Source: Idiomarina zobellii (GTDB taxonomy: Bacteria > Pseudomonadota > Gammaproteobacteria > Enterobacterales > Alteromonadaceae). From it: a stretch of 64,000 nucleotides of DNA. The DNA is taken from contig NZ_FNCB01000006.1 of NCBI RefSeq assembly GCF_900100855.1, positions 36,775 to 100,774 of the forward strand. The letters are read 5' to 3'. The notes beneath the pieces are model-generated. The model was not told where the DNA came from. It ran no database searches and was given only the letters and a program-made list of their open reading frames with translations. Of the stretch, positions 9,753 to 18,127 are shown piece by piece (position 1 is the stretch's first letter; the number at the start of each line of letters is the position of its first letter). The position numbers were made by a program, and so were the translations under genes.

Positions 9753-10393
9753 GGACCTTTGTTGCAGTCATTACAAGTGCTCTTTTGCTGGTCGTAATGC
9801 CAGTAAAAGCCGGCGACTTTTGGCAGCAGCAATGGACAGTGCCCGGTGAAACAGAAAGCAATAATTTAACCATTCGGCCGCTAAGAGAATCCGACAAGGC
9901 ACGTTTTTTCCATGCTTATATGACCTCGCAAAAGTGGCTTTACAAAAAGCTTGGCTGGTCGTGGCCTTCAGAGAAAAGCACACTCGAGCAAAACAGTACA
10001 ATGGTGAACTACCATCTGGAACAGGCAGCCGAAAAAACGGCGTTTACCTACATTGTGATTGATAAGTCAGACAGCTCTATTGTCGGCGCTGTGTACATGG
10101 TTCCGGTAGCGCCCGAGCGGCAGGAGCAAAGTGGTATTTCAAGAAATGCTTATAACGCTGAAGTCAGTTGGTGGTTACTAGAAAGCGCAGTCGACAACAA
10201 CCTTCACAACGACCTTTTCTCGTTACTAACACGTTGGCTCGGTGAGAGTTGGCCTTGGCGGCAGGTCATGTTTCCTGTTTCAGACAATAATGCTACTGCC
10301 TTGCAGCTGCTGGAAAGCAGCGAGGCGCGCTACATTGGCAGAAACCTCGATACACAAGAAAAGTATTTCTCATACGCAATTTCACGCAAATAA
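9746..10393 (+). CDS. GNAT-like acetyltransferase fold protein with predicted signal peptide
   Basis: 215 residues. The first ~22 residues form a signal peptide (basic start, LLLVVMP core, VKAG cleavage region). The remainder resembles RimJ/RimL-type GNAT proteins: LTIRPLRESDKARFFHAY, then IVGAVYMVPV, AEVSWWLLES and a C-terminal NNATALQLLESSEARYIGRN. The start codon is GTG, supported by GGAGTGA seven bases upstream, and it overlaps the acyltransferase stop. An internal ATG at codon 18 would give a cytoplasmic protein but has a poorer ribosome site. Export of a GNAT protein would be odd because acetyl-CoA is not in the periplasm. Substrate unknown. Confidence 0.65.
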   Translation: MLRTFVAVITSALLLVVMPVKAGDFWQQQWTVPGETESNNLTIRPLRESDKARFFHAYMTSQKWLYKKLGWSWPSEKSTLEQNSTMVNYHLEQAAEKTAFTYIVIDKSDSSIVGAVYMVPVAPERQEQSGISRNAYNAEVSWWLLESAVDNNLHNDLFSLLTRWLGESWPWRQVMFPVSDNNATALQLLESSEARYIGRNLDTQEKYFSYAISRK

Positions 10394-10403
10394 TTCCTCG
10401 TTG

Positions 10404-10412
10404 TGCTATGAT
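10404..10412 (+). promoter_or_regulatory. Likely extended -10 promoter of the ribH-nusB-thiL-pgpA operon
   Basis: TGCTATGAT is an extended -10 element (TG, one base, TATGAT) about 52 bases before the ribH start, in the only gap ahead of that operon. No good -35 box is visible at the correct spacing. This is a by-eye prediction. Confidence 0.35.
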
Positions 10413-10463
10413 CGCGCGCAATTCGCTATTGAGTATAAAAGACAGGTTAATTAAGGAAGACTT

Positions 10464-10928
10464 ATGCAGGTAATTGAAGGCGGTATCAATGCGGCTGGCA
10501 AAAAATTTGCCATTATCGTATCTCGCTTCAACCATTTCGTTGTTGAAAGCTTACTGGACGGTGCTGTTCAAACATTAAAGCATTATGGCGAAGTGGCGGA
10601 CGACGACATTACTGTGGTACGTGTTCCTGGTGCCTATGAAATTCCGGTTACCGCAAAACGTCTGGCGCAATCGGGTAAATACGATGCCATTATCGCTGTC
10701 GGTGCAGTGATTCGCGGCGGTACGCCTCATTTTGAGTTTGTCGCAGGCGAGTGCAATAGCGGGCTGGGTCGTGTTGCAACCGAATTTGGATTACCGGTAG
10801 CCTTTGGTGTTATTACCACAGACTCATTAGAGCAAGCTATTGAACGAAGCGGCTCTAAAGCGGGTAACAAAGGTTCCGAAGCCGCTTTAAGCGCGCTCGA
10901 AATGGTCAACGTACTGGATAAAATCTGA
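10464..10928 (+). CDS. ribH: 6,7-dimethyl-8-ribityllumazine synthase
   Basis: 154 residues. Family motifs are clear: [61 protein letters not shown] (with the catalytic His) and [27 protein letters not shown]. It condenses the ribityl uracil with dihydroxybutanone phosphate to form lumazine, the penultimate step in riboflavin synthesis. It is the first gene of a tight ribH-nusB-thiL-pgpA operon with gaps of 2-3 bases. The ribD, ribE and ribB genes that often precede it are not in this window. The ribosome site is AAGGAAGA. Confidence 0.97.
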   Translation: MQVIEGGINAAGKKFAIIVSRFNHFVVESLLDGAVQTLKHYGEVADDDITVVRVPGAYEIPVTAKRLAQSGKYDAIIAVGAVIRGGTPHFEFVAGECNSGLGRVATEFGLPVAFGVITTDSLEQAIERSGSKAGNKGSEAALSALEMVNVLDKI

Positions 10929-10930
10929 AG

Positions 10931-11350
10931 ATGAAACCTGCAGCACGAAGAAAAGCACGAAAGTTAGCGGTTCAGGCTATTTACTCCTGGCAGTTGTCGC
11001 AAAACAGTTTTAGCGATATAGAAGCTCAGTTTTTAACAGATACGGACACCGATAAAGTCGACGTAGATTACTTTCTTGAGCTAGTGCGAGGCGTTGGCGG
11101 TCATTACCGTTCGCTCGACGAGTCTTTGAAGCCATTTTTGGCACGTCCGATAAACGAGCTTGATCCTATCGAGCTGGCGGTTCTGCGTATTGCGGCTTAC
11201 GAGTTAAGCGAACGCATGGATGTTCCGTACAAAGTTGCCATTAACGAAGCGATTGAACTTGCCAAGTCATTTGGCGCTGACGAAAGCCATCGTTTTGTGA
11301 ATGGTGTTCTGGACAAAGCGGTAGATACCTTACGACCCGCACGAAAATAG
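10931..11350 (+). CDS. nusB: Transcription antitermination factor NusB
   Basis: 139 residues, family length. It starts with the basic [19 protein letters not shown] motif and contains [16 protein letters not shown] and the conserved C-terminal [30 protein letters not shown]. NusB with NusE (S10) binds boxA RNA and supports rRNA antitermination. It lies 2 bases after ribH, the classical order. Confidence 0.97.
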   Translation: MKPAARRKARKLAVQAIYSWQLSQNSFSDIEAQFLTDTDTDKVDVDYFLELVRGVGGHYRSLDESLKPFLARPINELDPIELAVLRIAAYELSERMDVPYKVAINEAIELAKSFGADESHRFVNGVLDKAVDTLRPARK

Positions 11351-11352
11351 TT

Positions 11353-12357
11353 ATGCCTAACGACGAGTTTTCTCTCATTAACGATTATTTTGCAAATCGC
11401 TCCGCTCGTCGGAGCGATGTTGTAATAGGCATTGGCGACGACGGCGCTGTCGTTAAACCCATGCCCGAGCACGATATCGTTGTGGTTACTGACACCTTAG
11501 TTGAAGGTGTACATTTCGACAAAACCACGCCGCCAAGAGCCATCGGCCACAAAGCTGTTGCCGTCAATTTAAGCGACCTGGCGGCAATGGGGGCGCAACC
11601 AAGTTGGGTGAGCTTAGCGCTGACGTGCCCCAATACTAACCAAGATTGGTGGACAGAGTTCAGTAGCGGCCTTGATGAAATCTGCCGTTACTATGACTGC
11701 CAGCTTATCGGTGGTGACACAACCAAAGGCCCTTTAACGATAACTGTTACTGCTCATGGGCAGTTGCCTTCAGGAACTGCAATTAGCCGAAGCGGAGCAA
11801 AGCCCGGCGACTGGGTTTACGTGAGTGGCTCACTTGGTGATGCTGGACTTGGCTTACAAGTCACACAGAATAAAGTCAGCACAACAGGCCGCCACTTGCA
11901 GCACGTTATTGAGAAGTTACATTACCCAACGCCTCGTGTGGCAATGGGGCAGGTACTTCGGGGCGTTGCAACGTCTTGCATTGACGTCTCTGATGGCCTG
12001 ATAGCCGATTTAGGGCATTTACTGAATCAGGCACAAGTTTCCGCGCAAATCGATTTAGAAAAATTACCCCTGTCATTGGCACTTACCGAAACATTAAACG
12101 CCAATGAAGCCCTGGCTATGGCGTTAACAGCCGGTGACGACTACGAGCTATGTTTTACATTGCCTGAAGAGCACCGTGGTCGCATGGAAACGCTGACATC
12201 GCATTTAAAGACCAAGCCCGTTTGTATCGGCCGGATAATGAAAGGTGCTGAAGCAAAAATTAACATGCACTACGAAGGCGAGCCGTGGGAACTTCCGCAA
12301 GGCTATAAAAGCTTTAACCACTTTGCCGAAGAAGAAATAGTCAAAGAAGGCGAGTAA
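11353..12357 (+). CDS. thiL: Thiamine-monophosphate kinase
   Basis: 334 residues. Motifs include the N-terminal DEFSLINDYFA, IGDDGAVV (metal/ATP site), VVTDTLVEGVHFD, AVNLSDLAAMGAQP (the AIR-synthase-type ATP motif), LIGGDTTKGPLTITVTAHG and DVSDGLIADLGHLL. It phosphorylates thiamine monophosphate to the diphosphate cofactor. It starts 2 bases after nusB and ends 3 bases before pgpA. Confidence 0.96.
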   Translation: MPNDEFSLINDYFANRSARRSDVVIGIGDDGAVVKPMPEHDIVVVTDTLVEGVHFDKTTPPRAIGHKAVAVNLSDLAAMGAQPSWVSLALTCPNTNQDWWTEFSSGLDEICRYYDCQLIGGDTTKGPLTITVTAHGQLPSGTAISRSGAKPGDWVYVSGSLGDAGLGLQVTQNKVSTTGRHLQHVIEKLHYPTPRVAMGQVLRGVATSCIDVSDGLIADLGHLLNQAQVSAQIDLEKLPLSLALTETLNANEALAMALTAGDDYELCFTLPEEHRGRMETLTSHLKTKPVCIGRIMKGAEAKINMHYEGEPWELPQGYKSFNHFAEEEIVKEGE

Positions 12358-12360
12358 ATC

Positions 12361-12825
12361 ATGCCGAAACTGAATTGGTTTAACCCCATCCACTGGCTCT
12401 CCCTTGGTTTCGGCACAGGGTTAGCCCCAAAAGCCCCCGGCACCTTCGGCACACTCGTCGGCATACCCGTTGTCTACCTAATTTCCCAGCTTACGTGGCA
12501 GTGGCAACTCATCGCCCTGATACTGGCTACAATTATCGGTATCTTTCTGTGCCAATACACCGCCAAAGCCATGGGCGAGCACGACCATCCATCCATCGTA
12601 TGGGACGAAATAGTCGGCTACGGCTTCGCCATGTTTGCATTACCTTTTGAAGCAACCTGGCTCATCGCCGCCTTTATTTTATTCCGCCTTTTCGACATCT
12701 GGAAACCCGGCCCCATCGGTTGGTCCGACAGAAAGCTCACCGGCGGCACCGGCATAATGATGGACGACGTCCTGGCCGGCATCCTAACCACCGCCATCTT
12801 GCATGGCGTAGGCCTGATAATTTAG
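12361..12825 (+). CDS. pgpA: Phosphatidylglycerophosphatase A
   Basis: 154 residues with the signature GFGTGLAPKAPGTFGTLVGIP at residues ~17-36, WDEIVGYGFAMF near 81 and the C-terminal GGTGIMMDDVLAGILTTA. It is an inner-membrane enzyme that dephosphorylates phosphatidylglycerol phosphate in phospholipid synthesis. It is the last gene of the ribH operon. Its last ~5 codons and stop (12809-12825) form the outer end of one arm of a giant hairpin whose other arm lies at 12975-12999. Confidence 0.95.
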   Translation: MPKLNWFNPIHWLSLGFGTGLAPKAPGTFGTLVGIPVVYLISQLTWQWQLIALILATIIGIFLCQYTAKAMGEHDHPSIVWDEIVGYGFAMFALPFEATWLIAAFILFRLFDIWKPGPIGWSDRKLTGGTGIMMDDVLAGILTTAILHGVGLII

Positions 12826-12999
12826 AGAAATAGCTCTTTCGGAAGCGCTGAGGCTCCAGAACATCCTTTTGAGGACGCCCGTGAATACATCCCTGTAGGG
12901 CTTGAGCAGCGCCATTCATGGCGCTGCACACCTCAATAGGATGTCCCGGAACCTTTGAGTGCGCTCCCTTCGATCTATTTCTCTAAATTATCAGGCCTA
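12809..12999 (+). repeat. Giant palindromic element, type A (copy 1), after pgpA
   Basis: Bases 12809-12833 and 12975-12999 are perfect inverted copies over 25 bp, and the left arm includes the end of pgpA. Inside, imperfect arms continue to a core at about 12871-12934. The core holds two small hairpins (around CCCTGTAGGG, and AGCGCCA..TGGCGCT) joined by CTTGAGC. The motif GCGCTGAGG lies at 12845-12853. The core matches 28036-28100 in reverse complement, but the outer stems do not match, so only pairing is kept. It may terminate pgpA transcription, although there is no U-run. The polarity given is that of the core reading away from pgpA. Confidence 0.8.
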
Positions 13000-13012
13000 G
13001 ATGTATGCAAGA

Positions 13013-13174
13013 AGGGGAGGTTGAGCACTTGTAAGCGTTAAAAGCATAGAGCTTCCCCCTGGCGGAGTGTCGAAGGCCATGGATGGCCTTCGTCAAGCGT
13101 TCATGGATGAACTTGTAGCGTCTCCGCCAGGGGGAAGCTTTATGCTCAAGCGAAGCAAGTGAACAACCTCCCCT
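13013..13174 (-). repeat. Giant palindromic element, type B (copy 1), after dxs
   Basis: Arms 13013-13067 and about 13122-13174 pair imperfectly over ~54 bp (for example AGGGGAGGTT with AACCTCCCCT, and CTTCCCCCTGGCGGAG with its complement). The core at 13068-13121 carries two small hairpins (CGAAGGCCA..TGGCCTTCG and GTTCATGGATGAAC). The reverse complement of this core matches 27864-27917 almost base for base. CCTCAGCGC at 13172-13180 is the same GCGCTGAGG motif, read toward the element from dxs. Types A and B share core architecture (hairpin, GCTTGA, hairpin with a CCATnCATGG loop, ACAC). Confidence 0.8.
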
Positions 13175-13195
13175 CAGCGCTCGCTTTTCCGCGAT

Positions 13196-15046
13196 CTAGA
13201 AAAAGCGGGCTTTGACTTGGGCTTCTATGCCTTTGGCGTCGAGGTTGAGTTCGGTGCGGATTTCGGCTTGGGAGCCATGTTTAATGAACTCGTCGGGGAG
13301 TCCTAGCTGCAGGACAGGAATAGACAAGCCTTTGTCGGCGAGATATTCCAGTACAGCACTGCCAGCGCCACCGGCTGTTACGTTTTCTTCAACGGTGACT
13401 AAACTGTCGTGTTTGGCAACGGTGTCTTCAATGGCTTGGGTATCCAGAGGCTTCACAAAGCGCATATCAATAACACTGGCGTTTAATGCGTCTGCTGCTT
13501 GCTGAACTTCGGGCAATAGTGTGCCAAAGTTCAGGAATGCTATTTTTTCACCTTCGCGGACGGTTCTGGCTTTGCCTATTTCTAGTGGCTTGGGGTCTCT
13601 CAATTCGAGCCCGACACCGGCTCCGCGTGGATACCTTACTGAAGCAGGCCCTTTATACTGATAACCGGTGGTTAGCATATCCAGGCATTCTTGCTCGTCA
13701 CTAGGCGTCATTATGACCATATTCGGTATGCAGCGCATGTAACTAATATCGAAAGCGCCCTGGTGGGTTGGGCCGTCGGCACCAACAATACCGGCGCGGT
13801 CAATAGCAAATAACACATCTAAGTTCTGTAGCGCCACGTCGTGAATTAACTGGTCGTAACCGCGCTGTAAGAACGTGGAGTAAATAGCGACAACAGGTTT
13901 CATACCAGCTATGGCTAAACCAGCGGCGTAGGTGACACTATGCTGCTCAGCTATGGCGACATCAAAATATTGTTCAGGGTAGGCCTGTGAAAATTCGACC
14001 ATCCCGGAGCCTTCCCGCATAGCGGGTGTTATTGCCATTAAGGACTTATCATTTTGAGCCGTGCTACACAGCCATTGGCCAAAAATATCGGAGTAGTTAG
14101 GCACTCCCGGTGCCTTTTGTGGCAGCTCTGATGACTTAGGGTCAAACTTGGGCACGCCGTGGTAACCAATAGGATCTTTCTCAGCGGGCTTATAGCCTTT
14201 GCCTTTTTGCGTCACTATATGCAGTAACTGAGGACCTTTCAGGTCTTTCATATTACGTAGGGTGTCTACCAGCGCATTAACATCGTGACCGTCAATGGGG
14301 CCTATATAGTTAAAGCCAAGCTCTTCGAAAATTGTGCCTGGCGCCATCATGCCCTTCATATGCTCTTCGGCACGGCTGGCGAAATGACGAATATGAGGCA
14401 GTGGACTTAGCAGCTTCTTGCCGCTCTCGCGTAATGAGGTATAAAAACGGCCAGACAGTAAGCGCGCGAAATGATGGTTCAGCGCACCGACATTCTCTGA
14501 AATTGACATGTCATTGTCGTTCAGAATAACCAGCATATCGGGTTTTATGTCACCCGCATGGTTCATTGCTTCAAAGGCCATACCGGCGGTCATGGCGCCG
14601 TCACCAATAATGGACACCACTTTCTGCTCACGTTTTTGACGCTGCGCGGCAACGGCTAAACCTAAAGCCGCGGATATTGATGTACTCGAATGCCCAACAG
14701 AAAGCACGTCATAGTCGCTTTCTTCGCGCCATGGGAAAGGGTGCAAACCGTCTTTTTGGCGAATGGTATGCAGCTGTTCTTTGCGACCGGTCAGAATTTT
14801 GTGCGGATATGCCTGGTGGCCAACGTCCCAAACTAACTTGTCATTTGGCGTGTGATAAACGTAGTGCAGAGCAACAGTAAGCTCAACAGTTCCCAGGCCA
14901 GAGGCCAGGTGACCACTGCTTTGACTGACTGAGGTCAGCAAAAACTGACGCACTTCAGCGCATAAATCGGTCAGTTGACCCGGCGCAAGCTCGCGCAAAT
15001 CAGCTGGAGAATTAATTTTATCGAGTAACGGGTAATTTTGTATCAT
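13196..15046 (-). CDS. dxs: 1-deoxy-D-xylulose-5-phosphate synthase
   Basis: 616 residues, family length. The N-terminus has [14 protein letters not shown] and [16 protein letters not shown]. The thiamine-diphosphate motif begins [22 protein letters not shown] and contains [12 protein letters not shown]. The pyrimidine domain has the catalytic-Glu region [18 protein letters not shown], and the C-terminal transketolase domain closes the protein. It makes DXP from pyruvate and glyceraldehyde 3-phosphate, the first step of the MEP isoprenoid pathway, and also feeds thiamine and pyridoxal synthesis. It is the last gene of xseB-ispA-dxs (4-base gap from ispA). Confidence 0.97.
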   Translation of the reverse strand: MIQNYPLLDKINSPADLRELAPGQLTDLCAEVRQFLLTSVSQSSGHLASGLGTVELTVALHYVYHTPNDKLVWDVGHQAYPHKILTGRKEQLHTIRQKDGLHPFPWREESDYDVLSVGHSSTSISAALGLAVAAQRQKREQKVVSIIGDGAMTAGMAFEAMNHAGDIKPDMLVILNDNDMSISENVGALNHHFARLLSGRFYTSLRESGKKLLSPLPHIRHFASRAEEHMKGMMAPGTIFEELGFNYIGPIDGHDVNALVDTLRNMKDLKGPQLLHIVTQKGKGYKPAEKDPIGYHGVPKFDPKSSELPQKAPGVPNYSDIFGQWLCSTAQNDKSLMAITPAMREGSGMVEFSQAYPEQYFDVAIAEQHSVTYAAGLAIAGMKPVVAIYSTFLQRGYDQLIHDVALQNLDVLFAIDRAGIVGADGPTHQGAFDISYMRCIPNMVIMTPSDEQECLDMLTTGYQYKGPASVRYPRGAGVGLELRDPKPLEIGKARTVREGEKIAFLNFGTLLPEVQQAADALNASVIDMRFVKPLDTQAIEDTVAKHDSLVTVEENVTAGGAGSAVLEYLADKGLSIPVLQLGLPDEFIKHGSQAEIRTELNLDAKGIEAQVKARFF

Positions 15047-15050
15047 TCGC

Positions 15051-15938
15051 TCAGTGATCCCGCTTCAGCAGGACGTCAGAAAATTGTTCGAGTTTTGCCG
15101 TATTGTAAGGGATATCGGCGAGTGACAGTAGTGCTTTCTCATGCAATGAGCTTAAGTATTTTTGAGCACCTTCGACGCCTAATAGCTGAACATAAGTCGA
15201 CTTGTCCGCCGCTGTGTCCGAGCCCTGCGGTTTGCCCAGTAGCTCTGTGTTGCCAATAACGTCGAGAATATCATCCTGAACCTGAAATGCGAGCCCCAAA
15301 TGGGTCGCAAACTCTTCAAAATGAGGCTGCCATTTTAGTGCTTCCTCTTCACCACACAGCACGCCTATTGTCGCCGCAGCTTCAATTAAAGCACCGGTTT
15401 TATGTCTGTGCATGTGTTCAAGTTCGTGTTCGCTTACCTGTTGACCGGTGGCTTGTAAGTCAATTGCCTGGCCGGCACACATTCCGGCACTGCCACTCGC
15501 ACGAGCCAATGCATTCACCATAGACAACTGACGCTCGGCCTTCAACCCACCTAACGGCCATTCTGACAATAATTCGAAAGCCAGGGTTTGCAGAGAATCG
15601 CCCGCCAAAATAGCGGTCGCTTCGTCAAACGCAATGTGGCAAGTGGGTTGGCCGCGCCTGAGTTCATCGTTGTCCATGGCGGGCAGGTCGTCGTGAATCA
15701 GTGAGTAGGCATGAATCAGCTCAATAGCACCGGCAGCCGTCAAAGCGGCTTGTTTATCGCCACGGCAAATTTCGGCAATAGTCATTAGTAAATAAGGACG
15801 GACACGCTTGCCGCCCAGTAGCACGCCATGCTCCATCGCCCGCCTAAGCGTTTCATTAATAGAGTGACGCGCCAGCTGCTGTTTTAAAAATGCGTCGACT
15901 TGCTCGCGCACATCAGCCGTTAACGCATTAATGCTCAC
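15051..15938 (-). CDS. ispA: Polyprenyl (farnesyl) diphosphate synthase
   Basis: 295 residues. It has both aspartate-rich prenyltransferase motifs: first as [20 protein letters not shown] (DDxxxxD form) and second as [24 protein letters not shown] near residue 43 binds the isopentenyl diphosphate. It makes farnesyl diphosphate from IPP and DMAPP, downstream of Dxs. Its start overlaps the xseB stop by 4 bases (ATGA-type coupling). Confidence 0.95.
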   Translation of the reverse strand: MSINALTADVREQVDAFLKQQLARHSINETLRRAMEHGVLLGGKRVRPYLLMTIAEICRGDKQAALTAAGAIELIHAYSLIHDDLPAMDNDELRRGQPTCHIAFDEATAILAGDSLQTLAFELLSEWPLGGLKAERQLSMVNALARASGSAGMCAGQAIDLQATGQQVSEHELEHMHRHKTGALIEAAATIGVLCGEEEALKWQPHFEEFATHLGLAFQVQDDILDVIGNTELLGKPQGSDTAADKSTYVQLLGVEGAQKYLSSLHEKALLSLADIPYNTAKLEQFSDVLLKRDH

Positions 15939-16171
15939 ATCACGTCTCCGTTATCTTTATCGGCAGAGACTTCCTGAGCAGCCATGAGTGTCGTCACTTT
16001 TTGCTCAGCCTGTTGCAGCTGTTGTTGACTGGTGCGAGCCAGCTGAATGGCCTTCTCAAACTTTTCCAGCGACTTTTCCAGTGGCAGCTCACCATGCTCA
16101 AGCTCATTAACTAATGACTCAAGCTCTTCTAATGCTTGCTCAAACGAAGGGGCTTTTTGTTGTTCTGACAT
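15935..16171 (-). CDS. xseB: Exodeoxyribonuclease VII small subunit
   Basis: 78 residues, family size, with FEQALEELESLVNELEHGELPLEKSLEKFEKA, the family core (shown here as segments LEELESLVNELE and GELPLEKSLEKFE). It pairs with XseA to degrade single-stranded DNA. It heads the conserved xseB-ispA-dxs operon and is transcribed divergently from pomA. Confidence 0.95.
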   Translation of the reverse strand: MSEQQKAPSFEQALEELESLVNELEHGELPLEKSLEKFEKAIQLARTSQQQLQQAEQKVTTLMAAQEVSADKDNGDVM

Positions 16172-16352
16172 AATGCTTCTTGCGCAATTGTTGTGTGTTA
16201 GGACTAATTATCCGATAAAGAATCCCGAATGTCAGCCGATGATCTCATTATTCCTGTGTAACATAACAAGAAGATGCTTGTCAGAGCAGCGCTATTGTTT
16301 AAGAATGGAGCGTAGCTGGAATGGCAAAACGTGAATTGGGGAGGAGAACTGA

Positions 16353-17120
16353 GTGGATATTGCAACGCTCATAGGAATCATCGGCGCCATTGGCTTCGTG
16401 GTTGTGGCGATGATTTTAGGGGGAGACATTGGGCTATTTCTTGATACTCGCTCATTTTTTATTGTTTTTGGCGGCTCCCTGTTTATTACGCTCGCAAACT
16501 TCTCGCTTAGCCAGTTCCTGGGCACCGGCAAAGTTGTCGTAAAAGCCTTCTTTTTCAAAATTGAACACCCGCAAGAGCTTATCGACACTGCGGTTGAAAT
16601 GGCTGATGCTGCCCGTAAAGGTGGTTTTTTAGCACTGGAAGAAGCCGAAATCCCCAATAAATTCTTCCGTAAAGGTGTCGACATGCTGGTCGACGGCCAC
16701 GACGCAGAAGTTGTCAGAACAACTCTTTCGAAAGACATAAAAATGAGCTTTGCGCGTCATGAAGAGGGCGCTCGAGTCTTTAAAATTCTCAGTGATGTAG
16801 CACCAGCCATGGGTATGATAGGTACGTTGATTGGCCTGGTGGCTATGCTGTCCAACATGGATGACCCTAAAGCCATTGGTCCGGCAATGGCTGTTGCCTT
16901 GCTGACAACGCTGTATGGTGCGTTTCTGGCTAACGTTATTGCTATTCCAATTGCTAACAAGCTAATACTGCGTGCCGAGCAGGAAAAGCTGAATCAGCAG
17001 CTGGTTCTGGATGCTATTTTGGGTATTCAGGACGGTCAGAACCCGCGCGTTATTGAAGGTATTCTGCGTAATTACCTGGCTGAGTCGAAGCGTATCGGCG
17101 ATGGGGACGAGGAAGAGTAA
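16353..17120 (+). CDS. pomA: Flagellar motor stator protein PomA (MotA family)
   Basis: 255 residues. It begins MDIATLIGIIGAIGFVV and has the MotA/ExbB core with four membrane segments. The cytoplasmic loop includes RKGGFLALEEAEIPNKFFRKG, and APAMGMIGTLIGLVAMLSNMDDP marks TM3. PomA with PomB forms the sodium-conducting stator that turns the polar flagellum; sodium use is inferred from the Pom-type partner. The start is GTG with a strong GGGGAGGAG ribosome site. pomB follows after 2 bases. Confidence 0.93.
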   Translation: MDIATLIGIIGAIGFVVVAMILGGDIGLFLDTRSFFIVFGGSLFITLANFSLSQFLGTGKVVVKAFFFKIEHPQELIDTAVEMADAARKGGFLALEEAEIPNKFFRKGVDMLVDGHDAEVVRTTLSKDIKMSFARHEEGARVFKILSDVAPAMGMIGTLIGLVAMLSNMDDPKAIGPAMAVALLTTLYGAFLANVIAIPIANKLILRAEQEKLNQQLVLDAILGIQDGQNPRVIEGILRNYLAESKRIGDGDEEE

Positions 17121-17122
17121 TA

Positions 17123-18061
17123 ATGGCCTCTGAAACAGTAAGAGACGAAGAAGAAGAGTGCGACTGTCCACCACAGGGACTTCCCATGTGGATGGCGACG
17201 TTCGCCGACTTGATGACACTGTTAATGTGCTTCTTCGTCTTGCTGTTGGCGTTCTCAGAAATGGACGTGCTGAAGTTTAAGCAAATAGCGGGCTCAATGA
17301 AGTACGCACTTGGCGTGCAGAATAAAATTGAAGTGAAAGACATTCCTAAAGGCACTAGCGTTATTGCTCAGGAGTTCCGTCCGGGGCGTCCTGAACCAAC
17401 ACCTATAGAAACCATTCAGCAGCAAACCGTTGAAATGACCCAGCAAATGCTGGAGTTTCAGGAAGGTCAGTCCGATTTTGCCGGCGGTCAGCAAACCGAG
17501 CGAGGCGGTCAGGAAGCGGACAGTCAGGAAGACGAAAAACAGGCGGAGTCAGAAAACACTGAAGCCATGACTCAGGTGTCTAAAGAGCTGATGCGACGCA
17601 TTGAGCAACAGCTCGAAAATGAAATTAAAGCAGGCACCATTGAGTTAGAGCAGCATGGTCAGCAAATCATTATTCGTATCCGTGAGCAGGGCTCCTTCCC
17701 GGAAGGTTCCGCTTTCTTGCAGCCGCAGTTCCGGCCAATTATTCAGGAAGTAGCGACTGCGCTTAAAGAAATTCCGGGTGAAATCACTATTTCAGGACAC
17801 AGTGACAACGAGCAAGTAGTGTCAGAAATTTACTCCTCACGTTGGGACCTGTCTAGCAAACGGGCGGTTGCAGTCGCCGAAGAAATGCTAAAAGTCGATG
17901 ACTTTAGCGAAGACCGTATGGTGGTTATGGGCTACTCAGACACCAAACCGCTGGTGCCTAACAACTCTGAAGAAAACCGTCGCCGTAACCGCCGGGTTGA
18001 AATATCGGTGATGCAGGGTAAAGCGGCAGAGTCAGAGCAGCAGGTTGACGTTATAGACTAA
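17123..18061 (+). CDS. pomB: Flagellar motor stator protein PomB (MotB family)
   Basis: 312 residues. The single membrane segment (about residues 23-44) holds the ion-binding Asp in the ATFADLMTLLMCFFVLLLAF motif. It is preceded by a charged cytoplasmic tail with two Cys (EEEECDCPP). A Glu/Gln-rich linker of ~80 residues leads to an OmpA-like peptidoglycan-binding domain (ITISGHSDNEQV, SSRWDLSSKRAVAVAEEML, ENRRRNRRVEISV). It anchors the stator in the wall. Confidence 0.94.
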   Translation: MASETVRDEEEECDCPPQGLPMWMATFADLMTLLMCFFVLLLAFSEMDVLKFKQIAGSMKYALGVQNKIEVKDIPKGTSVIAQEFRPGRPEPTPIETIQQQTVEMTQQMLEFQEGQSDFAGGQQTERGGQEADSQEDEKQAESENTEAMTQVSKELMRRIEQQLENEIKAGTIELEQHGQQIIIRIREQGSFPEGSAFLQPQFRPIIQEVATALKEIPGEITISGHSDNEQVVSEIYSSRWDLSSKRAVAVAEEMLKVDDFSEDRMVVMGYSDTKPLVPNNSEENRRRNRRVEISVMQGKAAESEQQVDVID

Positions 18062-18127
18062 GCGCTGGTTTCTGGCGCTTAGGACACGTATAATTGCCGA
18101 CTTTCCCCAACGTCTAATGATATTGCT

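Noticed and set aside
12826..13195. CRISPR array or integron attC cluster
   Set aside because: The repeats are long palindromes occurring as two facing units, not short direct repeats with unique spacers, and no cas or integrase gene is nearby.
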